A stretch of DNA of 64,000 nucleotides, from contig CAYXED010000003.1 in assembly GCA_964463965.1 (NCBI GenBank), positions 146,998 to 210,997 of the forward strand. The letters are read 5' to 3'. Below, one piece after another: positions 50,571 to 60,245 of this stretch. Each line of letters starts with the position of its first letter. Position 1 is the stretch's first letter. A program made the position numbers and the translations under genes. The notes under the pieces are model-generated. The model made no database searches and had not been told where the DNA came from. It saw nothing but the letters and a program-made list of their open reading frames with translations. The stretch comes from UBA2166 sp964463965. Lineage in GTDB: Bacteria > Nitrospirota > Nitrospiria > Nitrospirales > UBA2166.

Positions 50571-52934
50571 TTGCAGAGCCTTTGTAGGCGCGGAAAATAT
50601 GGATTATGTCTGCTCATAATCCTTCTAGGGTTCCTTAATGGAGATAATCCAGGTTATCTCTACGCTCAGGGAATCGATTTGCGTGAAAAGCCCGTTGTTT
50701 CCTTCATTGATATCCGTGGTAATAAACGTATTGAAGCCGAGACGATTCTTTCAAAAATGGGGATCAAGATCGGGGAGGTTTTTTCTACAGCGCTTATTCC
50801 AAAAGAAATTAGAACTATTTATGGGATGGGATACTTTGAAGATGTTCAACTTGAAACAGAGCCAAGAGAAGACGGCTTGAGTCTTGTTGTACGTGTGAAA
50901 GAAAACTCTTTTGTCACAGATATTTACTACGATGGGCACGAAAACATGAAAACCGATAAGTTGGCAGAAGAAATAACCATTCGCACAAATACATTTCTTG
51001 ATCAGAATCAAGTCGAGGAAAGTGTTAAAGCTCTTCGGACTCTTTATCGTGGGGATGGCTATTATGACGCAAAAGTTATTCCAGTCGTAAATAAGACTGG
51101 ACAGGACAAATCAACACTTACCTTCTACATTAAGGAAGGGCCTCTCGCACGCATTAAAGAAGTTAACTTTCTAGGTAACTCTAAAGTGCCATCTGAGGAA
51201 TTGCGTGGAAACATTTCAACTCAAAAGTACTCATTTTTTACCTCATGGTTAGGGGGGACAGGGACTTATAAAAAAGATGAGATTCCAAATGACATTGAAC
51301 GCATCAAAGACATGTATGCCAATAAAGGATACCTTAATGCGAAGGTAGGAATGCCTGATGTCACCTTGAGTGATGATAAGGAGTGGTTTCATCTTACATT
51401 TCCGGTCGAAGAAGGTGAGATGTATCACGTTGGTGAACTGGAGTTTAGTGGAAATGAGGAGTTTCCTGATGGGGAATTAAAAGAGGTTCTAGAGGTTAAA
51501 TCTGGGCAAGTATTTCAGCGAAGTGCCCTGAGGGAAGAGGTGGAGAGAATTACAGACCTCTATGGATCTAAGGGATATGTTTTTTCAGATGCCAAGCCCC
51601 TGGTTGTGCCTGATGAAAAGACACATAAGGCTGATGTAACATTCTCTATAAAGGAAGGCGATCTAGTAAGTGTTAGCCGTATAAATATTGCTGGCAACGA
51701 TAAAACGAGGGATAAGGTTATTAGGCGGGAAGTTAGAGTTAATGAGGGTGAGGTGATCGAAACTAGTGCAATAAAACGAAGCTTTCAACGCCTTCAAAAT
51801 CTAAATTTCTTTGAAACTGTAGAGCTTGTTCCGGAACCACTAGATGATGGAAAGGTTGATTTGAATATTGATGTAAGGGAGAAGGCAACTGGTTCTTTCA
51901 GTATTGGTGGTGGATTTAGTTCATTGGATAGACTTACTGCCATATTTGATATCGTTGAAGGAAACTTTCTTGGTAAAGGCCAATTAGTAAGGTTAAACGC
52001 ACAATTAGGAGAACGCCGGACTTATGCAAACGTTAGTTTTCGTGAACCTTACTTCTTAGATACTACGCTTTCAACGCAGGTTGACTTTTTTCATCAGGCT
52101 TTTGACGTCTTTACTTATCAGGAAGCTAGAACGGGCGGAGGATTTTCACTTACAGAGCAATTTGGAGAGTTTTTATATGGAGGCTTAAATGTTGCTTTTG
52201 AGAGAGTTGAAATTAGTGACCTTTTAACCTGCTCAGAGGCTTTTGGTTTTCAATGTACTCCACAGGAGGACCTGGAGTTTCTTCCTCCGTTTATTACTGA
52301 ACAAGTTGGTGTTCAGACTGTGAGCTCTATTGGAGGAAACCTCACGCGTGATACACGAGATTATCACCTTGATCCAAGTAGCGGATCACGACAAACTGGA
52401 TCCATAGAGCTTGCGAGTCATTTCTTTGGGGGTAATAATGATTTTGTAAAAGTTCTTGGAACCACAGTGCACTATACGCCAATTTGGTTTGATCATGTCT
52501 TTTCAGTGAGAGGAGTGCTTGGGATTAGTGAGCCCTATGGAGCTGATAATGACATTCCTTTGACAGAGCGTTTATTTGTTGGAAGTATTAATGGTTTTCC
52601 CCAAGTGAGAGGCTTTGGTTACGGAAAAGCAGGCCCAATGGTTGAAAACACTGATGAGGTCCTTGGTGCTGATCGTGCTATGGGTTTCACGTTTGAATAT
52701 ATTTTGCCCATTGTTAAGGAAGCTCAAATTAATGCGGCATTATTTTTGGATCTTGGGCGAGGCTTTGAAACAGGAGAAACGTTAGACCCTCTTTCGTTGA
52801 GACAGGGTGCAGGTTTAGAGCTTCGTTGGATTTCTCCATTTGGACCATTACGTGTAGCGTATGGATTAAAAGTTGATAAGCGTCATAATGAAGCTCCAGG
52901 GTTACTTGAGTTTTCTATAGGATCCTTATTCTAG
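50571..52934 (+). CDS. bamA: Outer membrane assembly factor BamA
   Basis: Central beta-barrel insertase. After a signal peptide (LLIILLGFLNGDNPGYLYAQG) come five POTRA domains (VSFIDIRGNKRIEAETI, VTDIYYDGHENMKTDKL, IKEVNFLGNSKVPSEEL, VGELEFSGNEEFPDGEL, VSRINIAGNDKTRDKVI) and a 16-strand barrel with the loop 6 motif VRGFGYGKAGP. The C-terminus LLEFSIGSLF ends in Phe, as required for barrel sorting. Start TTG at 50571, with GAAGGGG upstream; the exact start is uncertain. First gene of the operon that runs to waaA. Confidence 0.96.
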   Translation: MQSLCRRGKYGLCLLIILLGFLNGDNPGYLYAQGIDLREKPVVSFIDIRGNKRIEAETILSKMGIKIGEVFSTALIPKEIRTIYGMGYFEDVQLETEPREDGLSLVVRVKENSFVTDIYYDGHENMKTDKLAEEITIRTNTFLDQNQVEESVKALRTLYRGDGYYDAKVIPVVNKTGQDKSTLTFYIKEGPLARIKEVNFLGNSKVPSEELRGNISTQKYSFFTSWLGGTGTYKKDEIPNDIERIKDMYANKGYLNAKVGMPDVTLSDDKEWFHLTFPVEEGEMYHVGELEFSGNEEFPDGELKEVLEVKSGQVFQRSALREEVERITDLYGSKGYVFSDAKPLVVPDEKTHKADVTFSIKEGDLVSVSRINIAGNDKTRDKVIRREVRVNEGEVIETSAIKRSFQRLQNLNFFETVELVPEPLDDGKVDLNIDVREKATGSFSIGGGFSSLDRLTAIFDIVEGNFLGKGQLVRLNAQLGERRTYANVSFREPYFLDTTLSTQVDFFHQAFDVFTYQEARTGGGFSLTEQFGEFLYGGLNVAFERVEISDLLTCSEAFGFQCTPQEDLEFLPPFITEQVGVQTVSSIGGNLTRDTRDYHLDPSSGSRQTGSIELASHFFGGNNDFVKVLGTTVHYTPIWFDHVFSVRGVLGISEPYGADNDIPLTERLFVGSINGFPQVRGFGYGKAGPMVENTDEVLGADRAMGFTFEYILPIVKEAQINAALFLDLGRGFETGETLDPLSLRQGAGLELRWISPFGPLRVAYGLKVDKRHNEAPGLLEFSIGSLF

Positions 52935-52947
52935 TGGAGGAAATATT

Positions 52948-53547
52948 ATGTTAAATCCTACAAGACACCACTTAATATTTTTGATCGTGAGTGTTGGGGT
53001 ACTTGTAATTTTCTTTGCTGCTCCTTTTGTCTCGACAAGCATTAGTGGAGAATTGAAAATTGGGGTAATTGACCCAGATCGTGTGGCAAACGACACTATT
53101 TTGGGGAAGCGAATGAAGGGTACTCTGACAGAATATCTAGAAGGGCGTCAAAAAGTTATTGATACTGATGAGAAAATTTTACGGGAACTTGAAGAGGAAC
53201 TAAGAACTCAAGGTCCTCTTCTTAGTGCCGATGCTAGACAAGCAAAACAAGACTCCTACCAAGAACAAGTTATTGCCTATCAACAAAAAGTCAATGAAAT
53301 AAATAGGGAACTGCAAGAGCGCCGTAAGGTTGAATCAGAGAAGTACGCTGGATTGTTAAGAGGTGCTGTTGAAGCTGTAGCAAAACGGGAGGGCTTTAAC
53401 CTTGTTCTTGCAAAGAGGGCAGATAGTGGAGTGGTGCTTTTTAATGATTCAAATTTAGATATTACCTCTAAAGTGGTAGAAGAATTGGATCAGCCTGAAA
53501 AATCTTCGGGAGCGGGACCTCAGCCACAATTGCTACCAAAAAAATAG
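52948..53547 (+). CDS. skp: Periplasmic chaperone Skp/OmpH
   Basis: 199 residues: a membrane-like signal (IFLIVSVGVLVIFFAAPFV), the strand ELKIGVIDPDRVANDT and long helices that form the tentacles of the trimer (about 60-150, strongly coiled-coil). The C-terminal tail is Pro/Gln-rich. It shields unfolded outer-membrane proteins on their way to BamA. GGAGG precedes the ATG; 13 bases after bamA. Confidence 0.88.
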   Translation: MLNPTRHHLIFLIVSVGVLVIFFAAPFVSTSISGELKIGVIDPDRVANDTILGKRMKGTLTEYLEGRQKVIDTDEKILRELEEELRTQGPLLSADARQAKQDSYQEQVIAYQQKVNEINRELQERRKVESEKYAGLLRGAVEAVAKREGFNLVLAKRADSGVVLFNDSNLDITSKVVEELDQPEKSSGAGPQPQLLPKK

Positions 53548-53569
53548 TACACTTTGTTTGGAGTAGACG

Positions 53570-54031
53570 ATGAGTGACATGAAGCAGCTTCAACACATTA
53601 ATGTAGAAGAAATATTGAGTATTTTGCCGCATCGTTACCCCTTTTTGCTGGTAGATAGAATTCTTGAACATACACCGGGAGAAGAGATAGTTGGCCTTAA
53701 GAATGTCACCATGAATGAACCGTTTTTTCAAGGGCATTTTCCTGGGCATCCTATCATGCCTGGTGTTTTGCTAATCGAGGCGCTTGCGCAAATGAGTGCA
53801 GTGTTAGCCCTTAAGTCATCAGAGATGGGTAAGAGTAATCTCGTCTATTTTATGGGTATTGACAAGGCAAAGTTTCGGAAGCCAGTTGTGCCTGGTGATC
53901 AGCTTAAGATGGAGGCTAAGGTTCTTCAAAAACGAACGCCATACTGGAAAACAAAAGGCAGGATCTATGTGGACTCTGAGCTAGTTTGTGAAGCAGAGCT
54001 TATGGCTATGTTTGCAGGAGAAAAGTCGTGA
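53570..54031 (+). CDS. fabZ: 3-hydroxyacyl-ACP dehydratase FabZ
   Basis: Hot-dog-fold dehydratase of fatty acid elongation. The active His is in GHFPGHPIMPGVLLIEALAQ, with the Glu in the same helix, and ILPHRYPFLLVDRI is the N-terminal signature. 153 residues. It usually sits between lpxD and lpxA; lpxD is missing here. Its stop overlaps the lpxA GTG start (GTGA). Confidence 0.97.
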   Translation: MSDMKQLQHINVEEILSILPHRYPFLLVDRILEHTPGEEIVGLKNVTMNEPFFQGHFPGHPIMPGVLLIEALAQMSAVLALKSSEMGKSNLVYFMGIDKAKFRKPVVPGDQLKMEAKVLQKRTPYWKTKGRIYVDSELVCEAELMAMFAGEKS

Positions 54032-54864
54032 CAGTTCATGCAACTGCATTGATTCATCCAAGCGCTGAATTGGCCGATGATGTTGATATTGGACCATATA
54101 CGGTTATTGGGGAAAATGTAAAAATTTCCTCAGGAGTGGTGGTGGGTTCTCATGTTGTAATTGAAGGCCGAACAGAAATTGGAGAAAATTCTCGACTATC
54201 TTCATTCGTATCCATTGGAGCCCCACCACAACATCTTCGCTATAAAGGCGAAGATACAATGGTCAAAATAGGGAAAAATAATACCTTGAGGGAGTTCGTA
54301 ACCATTAACCGAGCAACTGAGTTTGGTGGTGGAGTTACAAAGATAGGTGATTCAAATTTGCTAATGGCTTATGTTCACATTGCACATGATTGTTTGTTAG
54401 GTAATCATATTCTGATGGCAAATGCTGCAACTCTTGCAGGGCACATTTCTATTGGAGATCATGCTGTAATTGGGGGGCTGGTTGGTGTTCATCAGTATGT
54501 TCGTATAGGACGATTTTCAATGGTAGGTGGTTGTTCTGCTTTGGGGCAAGATGTCCCACCTTTTACGCGTGCAGCGGGTGGGTATCGTGCGCATTTGATT
54601 GGACTAAATACTGTAGGATTAAGTCGTAATGGTTTTTCTAGTGATGCAATTCAGCAATTAAAATTGGCATATAAAAAACTGTTCCGGTCCGATTTGCTGC
54701 AAGCGGAAGCGCTGCAGTCACTTGAGTCAATCTCACAGGATTCTTCTGAAGTCGCAGAGTTGATCCATTTTATTCAAGGTACAAAGAGAGGAATATGTCG
54801 TTCTGGTTCTCCAAAACCGACAACTGGAGATGAGCGTACAGAGGAATTTGCTGCCCCCTTATGA
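54028..54864 (+). CDS. lpxA: UDP-GlcNAc O-acyltransferase LpxA
   Basis: First step of lipid A. Left-handed beta helix with hexapeptide repeats through residue 190 and the catalytic His in YVHIAHDCLLGN. The C-terminal helices follow (SRNGFSSDAIQQLKLAYKK). 278 residues is slightly long owing to a polar tail (GSPKPTTGDERTEE). GTG start coupled to fabZ; stop coupled to lpxI by ATGA. The presence of a Gfo/Idh oxidoreductase nearby raises the chance that it acts on an amino-sugar variant (GlcNAc3N). Confidence 0.95.
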   Translation: MTVHATALIHPSAELADDVDIGPYTVIGENVKISSGVVVGSHVVIEGRTEIGENSRLSSFVSIGAPPQHLRYKGEDTMVKIGKNNTLREFVTINRATEFGGGVTKIGDSNLLMAYVHIAHDCLLGNHILMANAATLAGHISIGDHAVIGGLVGVHQYVRIGRFSMVGGCSALGQDVPPFTRAAGGYRAHLIGLNTVGLSRNGFSSDAIQQLKLAYKKLFRSDLLQAEALQSLESISQDSSEVAELIHFIQGTKRGICRSGSPKPTTGDERTEEFAAPL

Positions 54865-55661
54865 ACAAACTCGGCTTGATTGCTGGAAATGGAAGCTTTC
54901 CTCGATTGTTTGCGGAGAATGCGCGACGACTTGGCTATTCGGTCACTGCGGTTGCACATAAAGAGGAGACTGATCCAACTCTTGAGAATGTAGTTGACCA
55001 TTTTTACTGGATTGCTCTTGGCCAACTTGGAAAACTAATTGAAATTTTGCGGGCAGAAGGTATAACCAAAGCCGTAATGATTGGTGGTGTGAAAAAGACG
55101 CATCTCTTCTCAAAAGTTCGCCCTGATATTCGAGGGCTTTCATTGTTGAAACGAGTGCTGGGGCATGAAGATGATATTTTACTCCGAGCTATTGCGGAAG
55201 AGCTTGAAGGAGAGGGAATTCAAATTATTGAATCAACTTTTGGGCTAACTGATGTGCTAGCTGAGGAAGGTGTTTTGACATCTAGAAAACCTAAAGATTC
55301 TGAGAAGGCTGATATTTCATATGGTTGGGATATTGTCAGAGAAATTGGGCGTATGGATATTGGACAATGTATTGTTGTTAAAGATGGGGTTGTTGTTGGT
55401 GTTGAAACTGTGGAAGGCACTGATATCACCATTGAGCGTGGGGGGCGGTTAGCACAATCAGGAGCATCGGTGATTAAAAGGAGTAAGCCTCAACAAGACT
55501 TGAGATTTGATCTTCCAACAGTTGGCCCAACTACTGTAGCAGTTATGAAGAGGGTAGGAGCTACGGCTTTAGCCCTGGAGGCAGGGAAATGTGTAATGTT
55601 AGATAAGGCTACTATGTTGCGTGATGCTAATAAGGCTGGAATTTCAGTGATTGGACTTTAG
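54861..55661 (+). CDS. lpxI: UDP-2,3-diacylglucosamine pyrophosphatase LpxI
   Basis: LpxI (formerly DUF1009) replaces LpxH in alphaproteobacteria and many other groups. LGLIAGNGSFPRLFAENAR at the N-terminus and the C-terminal domain with GQCIVVKDGVVVGVETVEGTD and DLPTVGPTTVAVMKRVGA are diagnostic. 266 residues. Coupled to lpxA by a four-base overlap. It shows that lipid A synthesis here follows the LpxI branch. Confidence 0.94.
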   Translation: MNKLGLIAGNGSFPRLFAENARRLGYSVTAVAHKEETDPTLENVVDHFYWIALGQLGKLIEILRAEGITKAVMIGGVKKTHLFSKVRPDIRGLSLLKRVLGHEDDILLRAIAEELEGEGIQIIESTFGLTDVLAEEGVLTSRKPKDSEKADISYGWDIVREIGRMDIGQCIVVKDGVVVGVETVEGTDITIERGGRLAQSGASVIKRSKPQQDLRFDLPTVGPTTVAVMKRVGATALALEAGKCVMLDKATMLRDANKAGISVIGL

Positions 55662-55674
55662 GTAAGGATTTAAT

Positions 55675-56688
55675 GTGAATATTGGCGTAATTGGCTTAGG
55701 ATCATTTGGCCAACAACATGTGCGTGTTTATGCTGAGCATCCCGATGTAACTTTTCTTGGAGTCTGGGATATATCTTCAGCGCGTGTACATGAAGTTGCA
55801 ACTCGCCATGATTGCGTAAAATTTGAAAATCTTGCTGATTTATTATGTAAAGTTGATGCCGTTAGTATTGTGACTCCAGCTGTAAATCATGCTGAGATTG
55901 CTATAAAGTGTTTTGACCGAGGTGTTCACGTTCTAGTTGAGAAGCCTATTGCAACGAATCTAGATGATGCTCAAAAATGTATAGAGTATGCAGAAAAGAA
56001 CAAGTGTGTTTTTCAGGTGGGACACCTTGAGCGCTTTAATGCTGCTAGTGTTGCTGCAGAGAAAATAATTTCTTTGCCATATTTTATGAATGCTACTAGG
56101 CTGACGCCGTACCCAAACAGAAATGTAGATGTTGATGTTGTTCTTGATATCATGATTCACGATTTAGATATTATTCTTCGGTATGCGAAAAGTGAGATCA
56201 AAGACCTTAAGGCATCGGGGGCTTTTGTTCGATCTTCATGTTTGGATGTTGCAACTGCACGAATAGTTTTTGAAAATGGATGTGTTGCAAATGTTTCTGC
56301 GAGTAGGGTTTCAGACACAAAGCTGCGTTCCATGGTTGTTTCGCAGCCAGAAACTAGCCTCTACATAAACTATGTGACTGGAAGGCTTCATGTGTACCCC
56401 GTTGGGCAATATTTAAAGTCTTCTGGTAATGTGGAGCCTTATGATTTGATTGGCCATGAGGATGAGCCATTGTCCAGGGAGCTTGATGCATTTATTCAGT
56501 CAATTAAACAAAATACACTGCCTTTAGTTTCGGGACGAGACGGATTAGATGCATTGAATCTTGCACAGCGGATAGCGGATAAAATTTATTCATCTCTTCC
56601 TAGTAATTCCATTGCCTCTTCACCTTTTTACGCGTGTGACGTGCGTAATACTCCTTCTGACAAGGCTATAGGCGTAACTCAAGGGTAG
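55675..56688 (+). CDS. Gfo/Idh/MocA oxidoreductase, possible GnnA
   Basis: 337 residues. Rossmann loop GVIGLGSFGQQHVRVYAEHP, the EKPIA motif (LVEKPIATNLDDAQKC) and a C-terminal Gfo/Idh domain with the HDLDIILR stretch. A GTG start with AAGGA six bases before it. Genes of this type between lpxI/lpxA and lpxB include gnnA, which oxidises UDP-GlcNAc for 3-amino lipid A. Its partner aminotransferase GnnB is not in the window, so the function is open. Confidence 0.8.
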   Translation: MNIGVIGLGSFGQQHVRVYAEHPDVTFLGVWDISSARVHEVATRHDCVKFENLADLLCKVDAVSIVTPAVNHAEIAIKCFDRGVHVLVEKPIATNLDDAQKCIEYAEKNKCVFQVGHLERFNAASVAAEKIISLPYFMNATRLTPYPNRNVDVDVVLDIMIHDLDIILRYAKSEIKDLKASGAFVRSSCLDVATARIVFENGCVANVSASRVSDTKLRSMVVSQPETSLYINYVTGRLHVYPVGQYLKSSGNVEPYDLIGHEDEPLSRELDAFIQSIKQNTLPLVSGRDGLDALNLAQRIADKIYSSLPSNSIASSPFYACDVRNTPSDKAIGVTQG

Positions 56689-56690
56689 TC

Positions 56691-57839
56691 ATGCAACGAT
56701 TATTGATCGTTGCAGGTGAGTTATCTGGTGACATGCATGGCGCCATGCTTGCGCAAGCTTTGAAGCAAGAAGATGACTCTCTCTTCATTTTGGGGGTTGG
56801 AGGGCGTTACATGAAAGAAGCGGGTATTGATATTGTCCATGGTATTGAAGATCTCGATGTTGTTGGGACCATTGGAATTAAACAGGCAAAAGCCGTATTA
56901 AAAACTTATTTGAAGGTAAGAGGTTTTTTAAAGGTAACACCTCCAGATCTTGTTGTTTTCATCGATAATCCTGGGCTTAATTTAAAGCTGGCGGCTGTAG
57001 CGAAAAGTGAGGGTATCAAAGTTATTTACTTTATAGCCCCACAGGTGTGGGCGTGGCATAAGTCTCGAGTAAAACAGATGAAACGTGTTATCGATCATTT
57101 AATTACTATATTGCCATTTGAGGAACAGTTTTTTTTATCGGCAGGTATTCCATCAACTTTTGTTGGACATCCTCTATTAGAGAGGATTGGCCCGTATGAA
57201 TCTTCTGCGAAAGAAAAGTTGAGAAATTCTTTTTCTATTTCTCAGAGTGACTTAGTCATTGGCGTTTTGCCTGGGAGTCGTAGCTCTGAAGTCCGTGCTC
57301 ATTTGCCCACAATGTTAAAAGCTTTATTGGATGTACGGTTAACTTCCAAATTTCAAGTACTAATTCCTGTTGCTGAATCTCTTGATAAATCTGCCATTGA
57401 AGCTATATGTCAAGTATATCCCTTTAAGATTCAGTGCGTGCATGGACGCGCAGTGGATGTTATGAAGGCTGCTGACCTGCTATTAGTTGCCTCTGGAACT
57501 GCTACCCTTCAAGCAGGTTTTCTTGGGGTCCCGATGATTATTGTATATCGAACATCATGGATAACTTATTTTTTGGCACGTTGTTTAATTAAGGTTAGGT
57601 GGATTGGTCTTGTCAATATTGTTATGGGGAGAAGTGTGGTTCCAGAATTAATTCAACATGACTTTAATCGATCGAAACTTTCAGGGCTTGTTCAGTCATT
57701 ACTTTCTGATCATGGTTACTATCATGATATGTGTAATGATTTAGCAGAAGTTAGAAAAAAAACTCATTCTTTAGGTGCTGCAAAACGTGCGGCTAGGATA
57801 ATCTTGCACCACTTGAATGAAAGGCCCCCTACCGTCTAA
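56691..57839 (+). CDS. lpxB: Lipid A disaccharide synthase LpxB
   Basis: GT19 glycosyltransferase that joins UDP-diacylglucosamine and lipid X. LLIVAGELSGDMHGAML, FIDNPGLNLKLA, APQVWAWHKSRVKQM, GVLPGSRSSEVRAHLP and LLVASGTATLQAGFLGVPMIIVYR are all conserved. 382 residues. AAGGG six bases upstream. Continues the operon directly after the oxidoreductase. Confidence 0.97.
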   Translation: MQRLLIVAGELSGDMHGAMLAQALKQEDDSLFILGVGGRYMKEAGIDIVHGIEDLDVVGTIGIKQAKAVLKTYLKVRGFLKVTPPDLVVFIDNPGLNLKLAAVAKSEGIKVIYFIAPQVWAWHKSRVKQMKRVIDHLITILPFEEQFFLSAGIPSTFVGHPLLERIGPYESSAKEKLRNSFSISQSDLVIGVLPGSRSSEVRAHLPTMLKALLDVRLTSKFQVLIPVAESLDKSAIEAICQVYPFKIQCVHGRAVDVMKAADLLLVASGTATLQAGFLGVPMIIVYRTSWITYFLARCLIKVRWIGLVNIVMGRSVVPELIQHDFNRSKLSGLVQSLLSDHGYYHDMCNDLAEVRKKTHSLGAAKRAARIILHHLNERPPTV

Positions 57840-57846
57840 TTATACA

Positions 57847-59583
57847 ATGAAACACTCAGATGAAGTGAAAAATTATCTCAGGCTGTTGGGTTATCTGAAA
57901 CTTTATTGGCGAAGACTTTTTGCGGCAGTGGTTTGCTCTAGTTTTGTTGCAGCTTTTACAGGGGCCTATGCTTATCTTGCACGCCCTGTTCTTGATAATA
58001 TTTTTATAAATAAAGACATGCAAATGTTACTTGTCTTGCCTCTTGTTTTGCTTGCTATCTCCCTCTTCAAAGGTGCGTTTACTTATGCACAGGCCTACTT
58101 GATGAATTATGTAGGGCTACGTGTAGTAGCTGATGTGAGAGATGAACTATATGCACACATTATAAAGCTTCCTTTGGTATTTCACGTTGCAAATGCTTCA
58201 GGGCGATTGCTAGCACGACTGCTTGATGACGTTCATCTATTTCAAGAAGCGGTATCTAGCATGTTTAAAGACGCTGTCCAGCAAACTCTTACAATTTTTG
58301 TACTTGTAGGAGTTATTTTCTATCAGAACTGGCAACTAGCTATTCTTGCCGTGGTTGTTCTTCCCTTGTCAATTTATCCTATGCTAAGGCTGGGAAAGAG
58401 GCTTCGAAAAATCGCTTTTACTGGACAAGAGCGCATTGCTGACCTTGCGGCTTTGATTAAGGAAAGCCTGACGGGCATTCGAGTTGTCAAAGCCTTCGTG
58501 AAGGAAAAATTTGAAGCTAATCGTTTCCATGATGTCAATACAAGATATTTTTCCGCAACGATGAAGGGAGCACAGGTTGCCGCCTTTACTTCTCCCGTCA
58601 TGGAATTTGTTGGGTCAATTGGTGTTGCTGCTGTTATTTGGTATGGTGGATACCTTGTAATTCAAGATGTAATGACCCCAGGTGCATTTGCATCGTTTTT
58701 AACCGCAACGTTCTTACTTTATAATCCTATTCGACGACTTGCTCATGCGAATAACACTATACAGCGTGCTTTGGCAGCAGCAGAAAGAATTTTTTCGGTT
58801 CTTGATGAACAGATTGAATATACCTTGGATGATGGGAAACAACATCTTCCCCTGCTAAAGGGTGATATTGAGATTCGTGGGGTAACATTTTTTTATGAAA
58901 AAACAGAGATTCCCGCTCTTGCTAATATTAACCTTCAAGTCATGGCAGGTGAAATTGTTGCGATAGTTGGACATAGTGGAAGCGGTAAAACAACATTTGT
59001 CAATTTAATCCCACGGTTTTACGACCCTACATCTGGAGAAATTCGCTTTGATGGGTGTGATGTCAGAGATGTCTCACTCCGATCTTTGAGGAGACAGATC
59101 GGAATGGTTTCTCAGGATATTTTGTTATTTGAAGGAACGATTCGAAGCAATATTGCCTATGGGCAAGAAGATCTTTCTATCGATGAAGTCGTTGAGGTTG
59201 CTAAAGCAGCCTATGCACACTCTTTTATCAGTGAATTGCCTAAAGGGTATAATTCGTTCATAGGTGAGAATGGGGTTAATCTCTCTGGTGGTGAACGTCA
59301 GCGTATTGCAATTGCTCGAGCAATGCTCCGTAATCCCAGAATTCTTATTCTCGATGAAGCGACAGCAGCGTTAGATGCTGAATCTGAGCACATGGTTCAG
59401 CTTGCCTTGTCCAATCTGATGCAGGGGAGAACTACATTTGTTGTGGCGCATCGATTATCTACAATTAGAGAGGCTGATCGAATTATAGTGCTAAATCAAG
59501 GTAGTATTGTGGAAACAGGGTCTCACGAAACTTTATTACGCCAAGGTGGATTTTATACACAGCTTTACAATATGCAAGCTTAA
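57847..59583 (+). CDS. msbA: Lipid A flippase MsbA (ABC exporter)
   Basis: Half-size ABC exporter that flips lipid A-core. Six membrane helices (about 1-310) precede the ATPase: Walker A VGHSGSGKTTFVNL, signature NLSGGERQRIAIARA, Walker B ILILDEATAALD and H-loop VVAHRLSTI. The start is not settled: ATG 57847 is chosen, eight bases after the lpxB stop, but the in-frame ATG 57817 inside lpxB is possible; neither has a clear ribosome-binding site. Confidence 0.94.
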   Translation: MKHSDEVKNYLRLLGYLKLYWRRLFAAVVCSSFVAAFTGAYAYLARPVLDNIFINKDMQMLLVLPLVLLAISLFKGAFTYAQAYLMNYVGLRVVADVRDELYAHIIKLPLVFHVANASGRLLARLLDDVHLFQEAVSSMFKDAVQQTLTIFVLVGVIFYQNWQLAILAVVVLPLSIYPMLRLGKRLRKIAFTGQERIADLAALIKESLTGIRVVKAFVKEKFEANRFHDVNTRYFSATMKGAQVAAFTSPVMEFVGSIGVAAVIWYGGYLVIQDVMTPGAFASFLTATFLLYNPIRRLAHANNTIQRALAAAERIFSVLDEQIEYTLDDGKQHLPLLKGDIEIRGVTFFYEKTEIPALANINLQVMAGEIVAIVGHSGSGKTTFVNLIPRFYDPTSGEIRFDGCDVRDVSLRSLRRQIGMVSQDILLFEGTIRSNIAYGQEDLSIDEVVEVAKAAYAHSFISELPKGYNSFIGENGVNLSGGERQRIAIARAMLRNPRILILDEATAALDAESEHMVQLALSNLMQGRTTFVVAHRLSTIREADRIIVLNQGSIVETGSHETLLRQGGFYTQLYNMQA

Positions 59584-59591
59584 AGTTTGTT

Positions 59592-60245
59592 ATGCTAACC
59601 CGCTTTATTGGAATGAGCCTTATCTCATTTTGTGGAACATTACTTCTGCGAATATATATGAGTACATTGCGTCTTATGACTTTATATCCAGATCGTGTTG
59701 ATCAGTTTCATCAGAAAAATCATCCTGTAATCATTGCTTTTTGGCATGGGAGACAATTGATAATGCCTTTTGCCTATAGAGGAAAGTTTGGGCATGTCTT
59801 GGTGAGTCAACATAGGGATGGTGAATACGTGCATCAAATTTTACGGCGGTTGGGTTTTGGAACTGTACGGGGCTCTACTACTCGCGGGGCGATACATGCC
59901 GTAAGTCAGTTAGTTAACTTAGGTAATGCTGGGTCGGATATTGTCCTTACACCTGATGGCCCACGAGGACCACGTTGCATTGTGCAACCTGGTGTTGTCT
60001 ATGTAGCTCAAAAGACCGGCTTGCCAATTATTCCGCTGGCATTTGGGGCAAAAAGAAAATATGTTTTTCGGAGCTGGGATCGTTTTCAGCTGCCAATGCC
60101 ATGGACCCGTAGCGTTTTTGTCTGGGGTGATCCTCTTTGGGTAAGGTCTAGTGCTGGAGATGCTGAACGAATAAAAAAATGCAAAGAACTTGAAGGCGCG
60201 CTTAATCAATTATGTGATGAAGCAGATCATTACTGCACCTCCTAG
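59592..60245 (+). CDS. Lysophospholipid acyltransferase-like protein (DUF374)
   Basis: 217 residues. An N-terminal membrane helix is followed by an acyltransferase fold: FWHGRQLIMPF (in place of the usual HxxxxD), SQHRDGEYV with His-x-Asp, GSTTRGA and LTPDGPRGP. DUF374 proteins are often found with waaA and lipid A genes and are thought to acylate Kdo-lipid A or its precursor; the exact step is inference. Its end overlaps the waaA start by 29 bases. Confidence 0.84.
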   Translation: MLTRFIGMSLISFCGTLLLRIYMSTLRLMTLYPDRVDQFHQKNHPVIIAFWHGRQLIMPFAYRGKFGHVLVSQHRDGEYVHQILRRLGFGTVRGSTTRGAIHAVSQLVNLGNAGSDIVLTPDGPRGPRCIVQPGVVYVAQKTGLPIIPLAFGAKRKYVFRSWDRFQLPMPWTRSVFVWGDPLWVRSSAGDAERIKKCKELEGALNQLCDEADHYCTS